Made by a program: the position numbers and the translations under genes. A stretch of DNA of 62,519 nucleotides from SAR11 cluster bacterium PRT-SC02 (GTDB lineage Bacteria > Pseudomonadota > Alphaproteobacteria > Pelagibacterales > Pelagibacteraceae), in the NCBI GenBank assembly GCA_001321855.1, contig JPUP01000093.1:1-62519 (forward strand), written 5' to 3'. A model generated the notes under the pieces. That model ran no database searches. It worked only from the letters and a program-made list of their open reading frames with translations, and had not been told where the DNA came from. Below are positions 52,385 through 62,519 of this stretch, in pieces (within the stretch, counting starts at the first letter, position 1; each line of letters begins with the position of its first letter).

Positions 52385-54304
52385 ATGCCAGATATTCAAT
52401 TATTAGATGGTAAAAAAATTCCTTTCACAAAATCGATAAGTGGTTTCGATTTAATTAAGAAAATAAGTAAGTCTCTTGAAAAATCTGCATTGATAATGGA
52501 GGTAAATGGCTCTTTGAAAGATTTAAGTTATGAAATTAAAAACAATTCAAAAGTAAAAATTATTACTTCTAAAGACAAAGAAGGTCTTGAGGTTTTGAGA
52601 CATGATGCTGCTCACATTATGGCAATGGCTGTTCAAGAACTATTTCCAGGGACTCAAGTCACAATAGGTCCTGTTATTGAAAATGGTTTTTATTATGATT
52701 TTGCACGCAAAGAGCCTTTTACAAGCGAAGACTTAAAAAAAATTGAGAATAAAATGGGGGAAATAATAGATAGAGATGTCAAAACTAAACGTGAGGTTTG
52801 GGAGAGAAAGAAGGCTATAACTCATTTTAAAAAATTAGGTGAAAAATATAAAGCTGAAATAATTGAGAGTATTCCAGAAAATGAGGAGTTATCCATATAT
52901 CATCATGGAGAAACTTGGCATGATCTTTGTAGAGGTCCTCATCTGGCTTCCTCTGGAAAAATAGGTAAAGCATTTAAATTAACAAAAGTCTCAGGAGCAT
53001 ACTGGAGAGGAGACTCAAACAATGAAATGCTTCAAAGAATTTATGGAACTTGTTGGAATACCAAAAAAGAACTTGAGGATTATTTAAACAGACTAGAGGA
53101 GGCTGAAAAACGTGACCATAGAAAATTAGGCAAAGAAATGGATTTATTTCATTTTAGAGAGGAAAGCCCAGGCTCAGTTTTTTGGCATGAGAAAGGTTGG
53201 AATTTGTTCCAAAGATTAATTGATTTCATGAGAACTAAACAACGTTTAGCGGGGTATAAAGAGATAAATACACCAGAGCTGTTAGATAAATCTTTATGGG
53301 AGAAATCTGGTCACTGGGAAAAATTTGGCGAGCATATGTTTACATCTGAAACACCGGATGAAAAAATATTTGCAGTAAAACCTATGAATTGCCCAGGCTG
53401 TGTTCAAATATTTAATCAGGGTTTAAAAAGCTATAGAGACTTACCTCTAAAATTATCAGAGTTTGGAAAAGTCCATAGATATGAACCCTCGGGTGCCTTA
53501 CACGGTTTATTAAGAGTAAGAGCTTTTACCCAAGATGATGCTCACATTTTTTGTTCAGAAGAACAAATTACTGAAGAGTGTCTAACTGTAACAAATTTAA
53601 TAATTGAAATATACAAAAGTTTAGGATTTGACAATATAATCTTAAAGTATTCAGACAGACCGGAAAAAAGAGTTGGCGATGATAATGTTTGGGATAAATC
53701 AGAGACTGCTTTGCTTTCAGCAATAAAAAAATCAAAACTTAAATACACTATTAATAAAGGTGAAGGAGCTTTCTATGGACCAAAAATAGAATTTGTACTG
53801 CGTGATGCAATCGGAAGAGATTGGCAATGTGGAACTTTGCAAGTAGATTTAAATTTGCCAGGTAGACTAGGAGCATCTTTTGTTGATAAAGATGGAACTA
53901 AAAAAGTTCCGGTGATGTTACACAGGGCCTTATTTGGATCCTTAGAGAGATTTATTGGCATTTTAATAGAACATTATGCTGGAAAGCTACCATTTTGGAT
54001 GTCTCCAACACAAGCTATTGTGTTGCCAATCTCAGATGAGAACAATAAATACGCGAAAAAGGTATTTGAAGATCTTTTTAAAGAAGGTATAAAATGTGAA
54101 GTGGATTTAAAAAACCAAAAAATAAATTATAAAATTAGAGAATATTCTTTAGCAAAAGTTCCATATCTATTAATATGTGGTAAAAAAGAGGAACAAGACA
54201 ATACTATCACAATAAGAAAATTAGGATCTGAAAAACAAGAAACTATTAAAATCAATCAATTAATAAAAAATATGACTTCACTTAACAAGCTTCCATTAAA
54301 TTAA
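52385..54304 (+). CDS. thrS: Threonyl-tRNA synthetase
   Basis: Class II synthetase of 639 residues. TGS domain about 1-60; editing domain with HDAAHIMAMAVQELFPG (about 73-89) and YHHGETWHDLCRGPH (about 174-188); catalytic core with MFTSETPDEKIFAVKPMNCPG (split: FAVKPMNCPG), motif 2 YRYEPSGALHGLLRVRAFTQDDAH (as HRYEPSGALHGLLRVR), motif 3 PVMLHRALFGSLERFIGIL (about 515-533), and the C-terminal anticodon domain. It begins right after the glycosyltransferase stop and leads the thrS-infC-rpmI-rplT run. Confidence 0.97.
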   Translation: MPDIQLLDGKKIPFTKSISGFDLIKKISKSLEKSALIMEVNGSLKDLSYEIKNNSKVKIITSKDKEGLEVLRHDAAHIMAMAVQELFPGTQVTIGPVIENGFYYDFARKEPFTSEDLKKIENKMGEIIDRDVKTKREVWERKKAITHFKKLGEKYKAEIIESIPENEELSIYHHGETWHDLCRGPHLASSGKIGKAFKLTKVSGAYWRGDSNNEMLQRIYGTCWNTKKELEDYLNRLEEAEKRDHRKLGKEMDLFHFREESPGSVFWHEKGWNLFQRLIDFMRTKQRLAGYKEINTPELLDKSLWEKSGHWEKFGEHMFTSETPDEKIFAVKPMNCPGCVQIFNQGLKSYRDLPLKLSEFGKVHRYEPSGALHGLLRVRAFTQDDAHIFCSEEQITEECLTVTNLIIEIYKSLGFDNIILKYSDRPEKRVGDDNVWDKSETALLSAIKKSKLKYTINKGEGAFYGPKIEFVLRDAIGRDWQCGTLQVDLNLPGRLGASFVDKDGTKKVPVMLHRALFGSLERFIGILIEHYAGKLPFWMSPTQAIVLPISDENNKYAKKVFEDLFKEGIKCEVDLKNQKINYKIREYSLAKVPYLLICGKKEEQDNTITIRKLGSEKQETIKINQLIKNMTSLNKLPLN

Positions 54305-54307
54305 AAA

Positions 54308-54853
54308 GTGCCTTACCCTAAAACTAATTTTTTTCATAGGAGAAGCAAACCGCAAGGTCCAAGAGCAAATGAAAAAATACGTGCTCTTGATGTTCAAGTA
54401 ATTAATAGTGAGGGAAAAAATTTGGGTGTGCTACCTCTTAACAAAGCTGTATCTATCGCAAAAGAGGAGGGATTAGATCTGATCGAGATTTCTCCCAATG
54501 CAAACCCTCCGGTATGCAAGATTATGGACATGGGTAAATACAAGTATGACTTACAGAAGAAAGCAAATTTGGCAAAAAAAAATCAAAAAGTTATTTTACT
54601 AAAAGAAATAAAATTAAGACCAGTCACTGAGATCCATGATTATAATTTTAAAATTAAAAATGCAAAAAAATTTATTTCAAAGGGAGACAAAGTAAAATTC
54701 ACAATTAAATTCAAAGGTAGAGAAATGCAACATTTAGATATTGGTAAAAATTTAATGAATAGAATTATTGATGACACAAAAGATATTGCTAAAGTCGAAA
54801 CCCAACCAAAGTTTGAAGGTAAGCAAATGACAATGATAATTCAGCCAAATTAA
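54308..54853 (+). CDS. infC: Translation initiation factor IF-3
   Basis: 181 residues with the family pattern NEKIRALDVQVINSEGKNLG (about 22-41), DLIEISPNANPPVCKIMDMGKYKY (about 57-80, cut) and KEIKLRPVTEIHDYNFK (about 99-115), then VKFTIKFKGREMQH. IF-3 keeps subunits apart and checks the start codon. The only start in frame after the thrS stop is GTG at 54308, with no Shine-Dalgarno. A non-ATG start is usual for infC, whose weak start codon can serve autoregulation. Confidence 0.95.
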   Translation: MPYPKTNFFHRRSKPQGPRANEKIRALDVQVINSEGKNLGVLPLNKAVSIAKEEGLDLIEISPNANPPVCKIMDMGKYKYDLQKKANLAKKNQKVILLKEIKLRPVTEIHDYNFKIKNAKKFISKGDKVKFTIKFKGREMQHLDIGKNLMNRIIDDTKDIAKVETQPKFEGKQMTMIIQPN

Positions 54854-54905
54854 TACTGAATAATTACTTGTAAACGAGGGTTAAAGTCTATATAAAATTC
54901 CAATT

Positions 54906-55106
54906 ATGCCAAAACTGAAAACAAAAAGTTCAGCAAAAAAAAGATTTAGATTTACCGCAAAAGGTAAAGTAAAAATGCCTCAATCAGGAAAAAGGCATGG
55001 AATGATTAAAAGGACAAATTCACAAATTAGAAAACAATGGGGAACAACGATTATGTCTAAGCAAGATTCAAAAATTGTAAAATCGTATATGCCCTATAAT
55101 TTGTAA
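54906..55106 (+). CDS. rpmI: 50S ribosomal protein bL35
   Basis: [20 protein letters not shown] and the later [15 protein letters not shown] are the bL35 signature. 66 residues. It lies between infC and rplT in the conserved order, 15 bases before rplT. Confidence 0.97.
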   Translation: MPKLKTKSSAKKRFRFTAKGKVKMPQSGKRHGMIKRTNSQIRKQWGTTIMSKQDSKIVKSYMPYNL

Positions 55107-55121
55107 AAAAAGAGGAAACAA

Positions 55122-55478
55122 ATGGCTAGGACAAAAAGAGGAGTAGTAAGTAAAGCAAAACATAAAAAGGTTTTGAAGCTCGTAAAAGGTCAATATGGTA
55201 GAAGAAAGAACACCATTCGAGTTGCACGTCAGGCGATGGAAAAGGCCATGCAGTATGCTTATAGAGATAGAAAGGCAAAAAAAAGAGAATTTAGATCTCT
55301 GTGGATTCAAAGAATTAACGCAGGTGTGAGAAATGAAGGAATGACTTATTCACGTTTTATCAACGGGTTGGCTAAGTCAAAAATCAAGTTAGATAGGAAA
55401 GTACTTGCTGAATTAGCTTATAATAATCCAGAAGTCTTCAAATCAATAGTAAAAAAAGTACAATCCTCCCTTAACTAA
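55122..55478 (+). CDS. rplT: 50S ribosomal protein bL20
   Basis: 118 residues with [60 protein letters not shown] and the C-terminal [13 protein letters not shown]: a complete bL20. An assembly protein binding 23S rRNA. Good AGAGGAAACA ribosome-binding site before the ATG. Confidence 0.98.
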   Translation: MARTKRGVVSKAKHKKVLKLVKGQYGRRKNTIRVARQAMEKAMQYAYRDRKAKKREFRSLWIQRINAGVRNEGMTYSRFINGLAKSKIKLDRKVLAELAYNNPEVFKSIVKKVQSSLN

Positions 55479-55526
55479 TCAACTTCTTTGATTTATCTTA
55501 TAAAGTTAAAGGAATCATAATTTTCA

Positions 55527-56534
55527 ATGAGTGAATTAGATAAAATAAATAAAAATTTTGTTGAGAAATTGAATAAAATTAAAACCAAGGAAGATCTTCA
55601 GAATTTAAAATCTGAATTTCTAGGAAAAAATGGTTTTGTTACTAATGAGTTTAAAAAAATGAGCCAATTCAACTTGGATCAAAAAAAGGAATTTTCAATT
55701 CAGTTAAATGAGATAAAAAATAGTATAAATGAAAATTTATCAAATAAGTTAAAAGAAATAGAGAAGGATGAAATAAATAAAAAACTTTCTGATGAGAAAA
55801 TAGATATTACTTTGCCAATACGCTCGCAACAAGAAGGAAAAATTCATCCTGTGTCTCAAGTGATAGATGAAATAAGTTCAATCTTTTCTGAAATTGGTTA
55901 TTCGGTCGCTGAGGGTCCAGATGTGGAAACAGAGCATAATAACTTTACAGCACTTAACACGCCCGAAGACCATCCAGCAAGAGATATGCATGACACTTTC
56001 TACCTAGAAAAAAATAAAAGAATTTTGTTAAGAACTCACACTTCTCCAGTTCAAATAAGAACGATGCAAAAAGGCAAACCTCCTTTTAAAATAATAGCAC
56101 CAGGTAGGACTTATAGATGTGATAGCGACCAAACACATGCTCCTATGTTTCATCAACTTGAGGGATTACATGTTGATAAAGAAATTACAATGGCCCACTT
56201 AAAAGGATGTTTGAATTATTTTATCCAAGAATTTTTTGAAATAAAAAATATAAAAATGAGATTTAGACCGAGCCATTTCCCATTTACTGAACCGTCGGCA
56301 GAAGTAGATATTGGTTATAGGATAGAAAATGACAAAATTTTCATTGGAGATGGTGATAAGTGGTTAGAAATTCTTGGATGTGGAATGGTTCACCCTAACG
56401 TTCTTAAAAACTCAAATATTGATGCTAATAAATACCAAGGTTTTGCATTTGGCATGGGTATTGACAGATTAGCAATGCTTAAATATGGAATAAATGATTT
56501 GAGATCTTTTTTGAAACTGATTTCAGATGGTTAA
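55527..56534 (+). CDS. pheS: Phenylalanyl-tRNA synthetase alpha subunit
   Basis: 335 residues. The N-terminal coiled-coil arm (about 1-90) is followed by the class II core: [39 protein letters not shown] (about 127-146), [15 protein letters not shown], the motif 2 [20 protein letters not shown] (about 195-214), [17 protein letters not shown] and motif 3 [18 protein letters not shown] (about 305-322). It forms an alpha2-beta2 enzyme with PheT downstream. Confidence 0.97.
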   Translation: MSELDKINKNFVEKLNKIKTKEDLQNLKSEFLGKNGFVTNEFKKMSQFNLDQKKEFSIQLNEIKNSINENLSNKLKEIEKDEINKKLSDEKIDITLPIRSQQEGKIHPVSQVIDEISSIFSEIGYSVAEGPDVETEHNNFTALNTPEDHPARDMHDTFYLEKNKRILLRTHTSPVQIRTMQKGKPPFKIIAPGRTYRCDSDQTHAPMFHQLEGLHVDKEITMAHLKGCLNYFIQEFFEIKNIKMRFRPSHFPFTEPSAEVDIGYRIENDKIFIGDGDKWLEILGCGMVHPNVLKNSNIDANKYQGFAFGMGIDRLAMLKYGINDLRSFLKLISDG

Positions 56535-56589
56535 ATCACTTTGGCTTCGATCCTCTTGATCTACCAACCAATTACAGGGGACTTAGCAG

Positions 56590-58983
56590 ATGATATTAAC
56601 CCTGTCTTGGTTAAAAAAACATTTAAAGACCCCGGCAAATTTAAATAAAATTATTGATAAATTAACTAACATAGGTCTTGAGGTTGAAAACATAAAAAAT
56701 GTAAATAACGCTTCAGAATTATTTAAAATTGCAAAAGTTGTAAAAGTTGAAAAACATCCAAACGCAGATAAATTAAAAATTTGTGACGTTCTTGTCTCAA
56801 AAGATGAAATTAAAAAAGTTGTTTGTGGTGCTGATAATGTGAGGCCAGATTTATATACTGTACATGCTTCACCTGGTGCAATAATTCCAAAATCAAAATT
56901 AAAACTTAAAATTGCTAAGATTAGAGGCGTTGAGTCTTTTGGAATGTTGTGTTCTGAGAGCGAGTTAAATATATCAAATGAGAGTGCTGGAATAATTGAT
57001 TTAAAAAAAAATTCCAACGATGTTGGCAAAAGTTTTTTTAGGGACAAAGATGAAAAAATTGTTGAAATTTCAGTAACACCAAATAGACCTGATTGTCTTG
57101 GAATTAGAGGAATTGCAAGAGATTTGTCAGCAGCTGGACTAGGAAGTTTAATTGATATCAAAAAAATATCTTTTAAACAAAAAAAACCACAGAATATAAA
57201 AGTTTCTATCTCGAAAGATAGAGGTCAAGGGTGTCTTTCTTTTGGAAGCTGCTTAATAAAGAATATAAAAAATACCGAAAGTCCTAAATGGCTAAAGGAT
57301 AAAATAATATCATTAGGTCTTAAACCAATTTCAGCAATTGTAGATATAACTAATTATGTGATGTTCGACCTAAATAGACCCTTACACGCTTATGATGCCG
57401 ATAAAATAGATAACGAAATTATTGTGCGAAACTCGAGGAAAAATGAGACTTTCGACGCTCTGGATGAAAAAAAATATAATTTAGAAGGTGGGATGTGTGT
57501 GATAACTGACAGAAGCGGGGTGCTTGGTTTAGGAGGGGTAATCGGAGGTAAAAGATCAGGCACAGAGCTAGAGACAAAGAATATTTTTTTGGAGTCAGCA
57601 TACTTTCTTCCTTCATCAGTTAGAAAAACATCAAAAGCTTTAAATATTGATACCGATGCTAAATTTAGGTTTGAAAGAGGAATTGATCCAAATTCTATTG
57701 AAGAGGGATTGAAAGTTGCAACAGATTTAATTTTAAATATTTGCGGTGGAGAAGCAAGCAAATTTCAAATCACGGGAAAAAAGAATTTTAATAAAAAAAA
57801 AATAGAATTAAGTTTAAATAAATTTAAAAAAACTATAGGCTTCTCTATAACTGCAAATGAAACAAAAAAAATTCTCTTAGCATTAGGATTTAAAATTAAA
57901 ACAAAAAAAAGTAGTCTTACATTAGAAATTCCAAGCTGGAGACCTGATATCAACCAAGAAATAGACATAATCGAGGAATTAATAAGAATTAAAGGTTTTG
58001 ATAAAATTGAAACAATAGCACCAAATAAAATTAGAGAAAGAGAAACATTAACATTTCCACAAAGACTCTTCCACTTATCACAGCGAGCTATATCAAATCA
58101 AGGTTACCTTGAAGCCATAACATGGTCATTTACAGATAAAAAAATTGATACACTTTTTAATCCAGGAGAAAAACCATTAACTATTTTAAATCCAATATCG
58201 ACAGATCTTGATGTACTAAGAAGGTCAATATTTTCAAATTTAATTTATTACTTAAAAAAAAATCAAGATAGAGGATATCAGGATATATCAATATTTGAAA
58301 TTGGCCCAACTTTCTATGGAAAAAATCCTGGAGAACAAGAAATAGTCATTGGGGGGTTGAGGTCAGGCAAGTTTAATAAAAAAAGCTGGTCTGAAAAAAC
58401 TAGAGGTGTAGATGTATTTGATGTCAAAGCAGATGTACTGCAATGTTTAAAGGAGCTTGGATTAAATGAGAAGCAGTTCAATGTTAATGCTGATTCAAAA
58501 AATTACTACCACCCAGGAAGATCAGGTTCAGTAGTCAAAGAAAATAAAACATTAGCATTTTTTGGGGAAATACATCCAACCATTATTTCTAAAATGGACT
58601 TAAAAGAAAAAAATATTTATGGTTTTGAAATATATTTAAATAACATTCCTCTTCAAGAGAAAAAATTAAGATTATTAAAGGGTAATTTTAAAGTATCAGA
58701 TTTTCAAAAATCTGAGAGAGATTTTGCTTTTATATTAAACAAAGATTATAAAGTAGGAAATCTAAAAAATCTTATTAGAGATGTAAATCCCTCAGTTATA
58801 AAATTTGTGAGTATTTTCGATGTATTTGAAGGCGAAAATTTACCAGATGGAAAAAAATCAGTTGCAATTAATGTTACTATTCAATCCGATGAGAAAACTC
58901 TTTCTGATAATGACCTCAATCAAATCTGTAAAAGTATTATAAAGATTGTTCAGCAAAAAACTGGTGGAAGTATAAGATCCTAA
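56590..58983 (+). CDS. pheT: Phenylalanyl-tRNA synthetase beta subunit
   Basis: 797 residues. N-terminal [18 protein letters not shown]; tRNA-binding EMAP-like domain (about 42-150, [27 protein letters not shown]); B3/B4 editing region ([35 protein letters not shown]); B5 domain; catalytic-like domain (about 490-680) and the C-terminal anticodon-binding FDX-ACB ([14 protein letters not shown], from about 700). AGGGGA precedes the ATG. A 55-base gap to pheS holds no gene, and its stop abuts the lepA start. Confidence 0.97.
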   Translation: MILTLSWLKKHLKTPANLNKIIDKLTNIGLEVENIKNVNNASELFKIAKVVKVEKHPNADKLKICDVLVSKDEIKKVVCGADNVRPDLYTVHASPGAIIPKSKLKLKIAKIRGVESFGMLCSESELNISNESAGIIDLKKNSNDVGKSFFRDKDEKIVEISVTPNRPDCLGIRGIARDLSAAGLGSLIDIKKISFKQKKPQNIKVSISKDRGQGCLSFGSCLIKNIKNTESPKWLKDKIISLGLKPISAIVDITNYVMFDLNRPLHAYDADKIDNEIIVRNSRKNETFDALDEKKYNLEGGMCVITDRSGVLGLGGVIGGKRSGTELETKNIFLESAYFLPSSVRKTSKALNIDTDAKFRFERGIDPNSIEEGLKVATDLILNICGGEASKFQITGKKNFNKKKIELSLNKFKKTIGFSITANETKKILLALGFKIKTKKSSLTLEIPSWRPDINQEIDIIEELIRIKGFDKIETIAPNKIRERETLTFPQRLFHLSQRAISNQGYLEAITWSFTDKKIDTLFNPGEKPLTILNPISTDLDVLRRSIFSNLIYYLKKNQDRGYQDISIFEIGPTFYGKNPGEQEIVIGGLRSGKFNKKSWSEKTRGVDVFDVKADVLQCLKELGLNEKQFNVNADSKNYYHPGRSGSVVKENKTLAFFGEIHPTIISKMDLKEKNIYGFEIYLNNIPLQEKKLRLLKGNFKVSDFQKSERDFAFILNKDYKVGNLKNLIRDVNPSVIKFVSIFDVFEGENLPDGKKSVAINVTIQSDEKTLSDNDLNQICKSIIKIVQQKTGGSIRS

Positions 58984-60792
58984 ATGACTGAAATAAATAA
59001 AATAAGAAATTTTTCAATCATAGCTCATATTGACCATGGAAAATCTACAATTGCTGATCGAATTATACATAGATGTGGTGGCTTGACCGATAGAGAGATG
59101 AAAGAACAAGTTCTAGACTCAATGGATATTGAAAGGGAGCGAGGAATTACTATTAAGGCACAAACTGTGAGATTAAATTATAAATCTAAAAATGGAAATG
59201 ATTATACCTTCAACATAATTGATACACCTGGACACGTTGATTTTAGTTATGAGGTAAGCAGATCTTTATCGGCATGCGAAGGGTCTCTTTTAATTGTTGA
59301 CAGCTCTCAAGGTGTTGAGGCCCAAACATTAGCCAATGTTTATCAAGCATTAGACATTGATCAAGAAATAATTCCAATATTAAACAAAATTGATTTGCCT
59401 GCTTCAGATATTGAAAAAACAAAAAAAGAGATTGAGGATGTAATTGGGATTGACACTTCGAATGCTATAAGTTGTTCAGGCAAAACAGGAGAAGGCATTG
59501 ATGAAATATTAGAGACAATTGTAAACAAACTTCCACCTCCTAAAGGAGATAAACCGAATAAATTAAAATCACTTTTAGTTGATAGCTGGTATGATAGTTA
59601 TTTGGGAGTTGTAATTTTGGTAAGAATAATAGACGGATCAATAAAAAAGAATATGAAAATAAAATTTATGTCCAGCAATAAGACTTATGTAATAGAGAGA
59701 GTTGGGATATTTACTCCTAAACCAATTGATGTAAAAGAGCTAAGCGCAGGAGAAATTGGTTTCATAATCACTGGTATTAAAACTTTACAAGAAACAAAAG
59801 TTGGAGACACAATTTGTGAAGCCGTTAATCCAATAGATACTCCCTTGCCAGGATTTAAGCCAAGTAAGCCAGTTGTTTTCTGCGGTCTATTTCCCGTGGA
59901 TAGTTCAGAATATCAAAAACTAAAAGACGGCCTGGCAAAACTTCAATTAAATGATGCAAGTTTTTCTTTTGAGGCAGAATCATCAAGCGCTTTAGGATTA
60001 GGTTTCAGATGTGGCTTCTTAGGTTTACTGCATCTCGAAATAATAACACAAAGACTTGAGAGAGAATTTGATGTTAACCTTATAACTACCACTCCCGGTG
60101 TAATCTATAAGATTAAAAAAAATAATGGTGAAACTTTAAATTTACAAAACCCTACTAACATGCCCGATCCAAGTCAGATTGAAAAAATCGAGGAGCCGTG
60201 GATAAAAGCTACCATCATAACTCCTGATGAATATTTAGGATCAATTATAAAAATTTGCCAGGATAAAAGAGGTGTTCAAACAAATTTAAACTACTCTGGA
60301 AAAAGAGCAGTTTTGACATATGAAATGCCATTAAATGAGGTGGTGTTTGATTTTTATGATAGACTTAAATCAGTTTCCAGTGGTTATGCTAGTTTTGATT
60401 ACGAAATTATTGGGCACAGAGAAGGAGAATTAGTAAAATTAGCAATATTAGTTAATGGTGAAACCGTAGATGCTCTTGCTATGATAATTCATAAAGAGTT
60501 TGCCCAAAAAACAGGTAGGCAAGTTTGCGAAAAACTAAAAGATCTAATTCCGCGTCATAACTTTATGATACCAATTCAAGCAGCAATCGGTTCAAAAATT
60601 ATAGCTAGAGAGTCGATAAAAGGTTTCAAAAAAGACGTACTAACAAAAATTCATGGTGGCGGCGCTATGGATAGAAAAAGAAAACTTTTAGAGAAACAAA
60701 AAAAAGGTAAAGCTAGAGCTAAACAGTTTGGAAAAGTAGAAATTCCCCAAGAGGCTTTTATTGGAGTTTTAAAAATAAATAAAGAGAATTAG
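58984..60792 (+). CDS. lepA: Elongation factor 4 (LepA)
   Basis: 602 residues. GTPase motifs: G1 [16 protein letters not shown] (about 12-27), G2 [13 protein letters not shown]3 [12 protein letters not shown] (about 80-91), G4 LNKIDLP (about 134-140). EF-G-like domains follow, and the C-terminal LepA-specific domain contains [19 protein letters not shown]. It is a ribosomal GTPase acting in initiation/translocation problems. It begins directly at the pheT stop. Confidence 0.97.
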   Translation: MTEINKIRNFSIIAHIDHGKSTIADRIIHRCGGLTDREMKEQVLDSMDIERERGITIKAQTVRLNYKSKNGNDYTFNIIDTPGHVDFSYEVSRSLSACEGSLLIVDSSQGVEAQTLANVYQALDIDQEIIPILNKIDLPASDIEKTKKEIEDVIGIDTSNAISCSGKTGEGIDEILETIVNKLPPPKGDKPNKLKSLLVDSWYDSYLGVVILVRIIDGSIKKNMKIKFMSSNKTYVIERVGIFTPKPIDVKELSAGEIGFIITGIKTLQETKVGDTICEAVNPIDTPLPGFKPSKPVVFCGLFPVDSSEYQKLKDGLAKLQLNDASFSFEAESSSALGLGFRCGFLGLLHLEIITQRLEREFDVNLITTTPGVIYKIKKNNGETLNLQNPTNMPDPSQIEKIEEPWIKATIITPDEYLGSIIKICQDKRGVQTNLNYSGKRAVLTYEMPLNEVVFDFYDRLKSVSSGYASFDYEIIGHREGELVKLAILVNGETVDALAMIIHKEFAQKTGRQVCEKLKDLIPRHNFMIPIQAAIGSKIIARESIKGFKKDVLTKIHGGGAMDRKRKLLEKQKKGKARAKQFGKVEIPQEAFIGVLKINKEN

Positions 60793-60800
60793 TCTTCTAG

Positions 60801-61448
60801 ATGAAAAAAATAATACTTGAAAATATTAAGAAATTTATCTTTAATTACACTCGTTTTGGAGCGCCAAGCTATTCTTATAATTTAGAACCAATTCAACTTT
60901 CTGAAATTATTCTCTCAATAGAAAAAACGAAAGAATTAAGCGGCTCTATTTGCGAAATTGGTGTAGCGCGTGGTATGACAACGAGATTTATATGTGAACA
61001 TTTAAAATTGCTAAATTATAAAGAAAAGTTTTTTTGTATAGATACTTTTTCGTCTTTTGAAAAAGAAGATATTGATTTTGAAATTCAGAACAGACAAAAA
61101 AGCATGGAAGAATTAAGAGGTTTTAGTTATAATAATTTCGAAAGATGGAAAAAAAATTTCAAAAACTTTAATTTTGTCAAACCTATAAAAGCAGACATCA
61201 AAAAATTTGATTTTAAATTAATTTCTCCATTAAAACTAGTTATTTTGGACGTTGACCTGTATAAGCCAACAATAATTGCGTTAAATAATTTAAAAAAAAA
61301 TATGGTTTCAGGAGGAATTATAATAGTTGACGATATTAAAAATAATCATGCATGGGATGGCGCCTACCAAGCTTTCAATGAATTTGTAAATTCTAACTCT
61401 TATAATTACAGAATTATTGGCACAAAGTGTGGAATAATAAACTTTTAA
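60801..61448 (+). CDS. TylF/MycF-type SAM-dependent methyltransferase
   Basis: 215 residues of the macrocin-O-methyltransferase family. SAM motif GSICEIGVARGMTTRFICEH (about 47-66), FCIDTFSSFEKED (about 79-91), then LVILDVDLYKPTIIAL and GGIIIVDDIKNNHAWDGAYQ with metal-binding aspartates. In bacterial glycan loci such proteins methylate sugars. It is not a translation gene, starts 8 bases after lepA and overlaps the following glycosyltransferase, so the pair is probably an envelope-glycan addition. Confidence 0.83.
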   Translation: MKKIILENIKKFIFNYTRFGAPSYSYNLEPIQLSEIILSIEKTKELSGSICEIGVARGMTTRFICEHLKLLNYKEKFFCIDTFSSFEKEDIDFEIQNRQKSMEELRGFSYNNFERWKKNFKNFNFVKPIKADIKKFDFKLISPLKLVILDVDLYKPTIIALNNLKKNMVSGGIIIVDDIKNNHAWDGAYQAFNEFVNSNSYNYRIIGTKCGIINF

Positions 61449-62473
61449 TGATCAAAAAAATAGTAATTGTTTCTAATGAGAAATTTTACGACTCAGATGG
61501 TAATTTTAGCTGTGATAATATTGCCGAAAAATCTTTACCAGATGAATTAAAAAAAAAATTTCAAATTGAGATTATAGGTAGAAAGAGTAAATTTAAGCGG
61601 GCTCACAATCTAGAAACAAAAAAAATAGAGACCTATACAAACATTTTTTCCTATATTCAAAAAATTTTTGACGAGAGAAAAGATAATAATTCTATCTATT
61701 TAGTTTTATCTATATCTCCCTTTACATTTTTATCAGTTTTTATATTAAGTTTATTTAAAAAAAAAATTTTTACATATTTAAGAAGCAATGGTTACGAGGA
61801 ATACAAAAAAATAATTGGTTCAATAGGACCCAAAATTTATAATCTCATGTTTAATTATACTGCAAAAAAAAGTATTCTTATTAGTTGTAGAAAACATATA
61901 TTAATGAAAAAAAAAGGATTCGTTGTAGAGCCTTCAGAACTAGACGATAATTGGTTAAGAAATATATCTGAAAAAAACATTAAAGATTTTAAATTATTAT
62001 ATGTTGGAAGAGTTAAAGTTGAAAAAGGGGTATTTTCACTTGATAATTTGTTACAGTCCTTGAATGAAAATTTATCTCTAACCATAGTTGGATCCGATAA
62101 AAATCATAAAAAATTGAAATATAAAAATACAAAAATTTATCCTATTGAAAAAGATCAAAAAAAATTAATAAATTTTTATGATGAATGCAACATTTTCATT
62201 CTTCCATCTTTTACAGAGGGGCATCCCATGGCTTTACTGGAAGCATTATCAAGGTTAAGACCGGTTATAATCTTCAAGGACATTGAGCATATTATTGGAG
62301 AAAAAAAAGGAATATTTGCAGTTGAAAGAAACGAAAAAAGTCTTTTAAAAATTCTTTATTTTATAAGAGAAAATTACAACTCTATTCAACAAGAGATGAA
62401 AAAAAATATCTTACCTAATAAAAAAGATTTCATAAATAATTTATCAAAAATTGTTTCTGGGGAGATCTTTTAG
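61448..62473 (+). CDS. Glycosyltransferase (GT-B, family 4-like)
   Basis: I take the ATG at 61448, which overlaps the previous stop as TAATG, rather than the track start 7 codons upstream (61427). About 341 residues: a degenerate N-terminal domain (IVIVSNEKFYDSDGNFSC), then FKLLYVGRVKVEKGVFSLDNLLQ (as LLYVGRVKVEKGVFSLDNLL) and FILPSFTEGHPMALLEALSR with the donor-sugar glutamates. Sugar unknown. Its TAG stop shares a base with the tRNA-Ser start. Confidence 0.85.
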   Translation: MIKKIVIVSNEKFYDSDGNFSCDNIAEKSLPDELKKKFQIEIIGRKSKFKRAHNLETKKIETYTNIFSYIQKIFDERKDNNSIYLVLSISPFTFLSVFILSLFKKKIFTYLRSNGYEEYKKIIGSIGPKIYNLMFNYTAKKSILISCRKHILMKKKGFVVEPSELDDNWLRNISEKNIKDFKLLYVGRVKVEKGVFSLDNLLQSLNENLSLTIVGSDKNHKKLKYKNTKIYPIEKDQKKLINFYDECNIFILPSFTEGHPMALLEALSRLRPVIIFKDIEHIIGEKKGIFAVERNEKSLLKILYFIRENYNSIQQEMKKNILPNKKDFINNLSKIVSGEIF

Positions 62474-62519
62474 GAGAGGTGGCCGAGTGGTTGAAGGCGC
62501 ACGCTTGGAAAGCGTGTAA
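62473..62519 (+). tRNA. tRNA-Ser (GGA), 5' part, cut by window end
   Basis: GGAGAGG acceptor strand, D-arm GGCCGAGTGGTTGAAGGC, and anticodon arm CACGC-TTGGAAA-GCGTG giving anticodon GGA. The variable arm, T arm and 3' acceptor lie beyond the window. Confidence 0.9.

Noticed and set aside
56583-57161. 192-codon minus-strand ORF opposite pheT
   Set aside because: It is a mirror frame of a clearly conserved pheT N-terminus and has no recognisable domain; the same applies to 57390-57761.

Overview
The window is strongly AT-rich, very gene-dense (most gaps under 60 bases, many 4-base ATGA or TAATG overlaps) and carries alphaproteobacterial gene order: rplU-rpmA-obgE-proB-proA-nadD-rsfS-ctpA, a metX-metW pair divergent from hisC-tyrA, argH-lipoprotein-lysA, helicase-fdxA-carD, and thrS-infC-rpmI-rplT-pheS-pheT-lepA. 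Together with a SAM-II riboswitch, K/N/I-rich proteins, a TAXI-type TRAP transporter and no mobile elements, this points to a streamlined marine alphaproteobacterium of the SAR11 (Pelagibacterales) type. That assignment is inference from style and synteny, not from a marker-gene tree.

Layout. 1-8.4 kb (minus strand): a partial carboxy-terminal protease, ribosome silencing factor, NAD and proline biosynthesis, Obg GTPase, L27/L21, then glyoxalase II and the MetX/MetW acyl-homoserine pathway under a SAM-II riboswitch with a terminator hairpin beside the metX start codon. 8.4-18.8 kb: hisC-tyrA, plsC, lysA, a 36-residue lipoprotein, argH, a TlpA thioredoxin, a HIG1-like membrane protein, an esterase, an HNH nuclease, Coq7, DsbB, a DedA-like protein, and a small membrane peptide coupled to a tandem winged-helix protein of unknown role. 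18.8-30.3 kb: tRNA-Leu, acyl-CoA synthetase, a 24-residue polybasic mini-protein with its own terminator, CarD, ferredoxin, a TerB-like protein, an SUV3-like helicase, an aminotransferase, a TAXI TRAP transporter, a CxxC mini-protein and MsrB. Four genes here (acyl-CoA synthetase, TerB-like, aminotransferase, TRAP permease) are each broken by one base in a homopolymer run. 30.3-43.5 kb: thioesterase, EamA exporter, a two-gene pyruvate dehydrogenase operon whose E1 carries its own lipoyl domain, acetoacetyl-CoA synthetase, a secreted polysaccharide-lyase-like protein, an HDAC-family hydrolase, thiolase, tRNA-Arg, O-antigen ligase and UppP. 43.6-62.5 kb (mostly plus): glutamate synthase gltD-gltB, an epimerase-like protein, a hydrolase, a glycosyltransferase, the thrS-to-lepA translation cluster, then a sugar-type methyltransferase and a glycosyltransferase ending at a truncated tRNA-Ser.

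How it works together: most of the window is core metabolism and translation (Pro, Met, Lys, Arg, His and aromatic amino acids, nitrogen assimilation, PDH, acetoacetate/thiolase) with a small envelope/glycan component. The least explained elements are the polybasic mini-protein, the wHTH/membrane-peptide pair, the lipoyl-E1 fusion and the cluster of four homopolymer frameshifts between 20.5 and 27.7 kb. I saw no CRISPR array, insertion sequence, prophage or rRNA gene.
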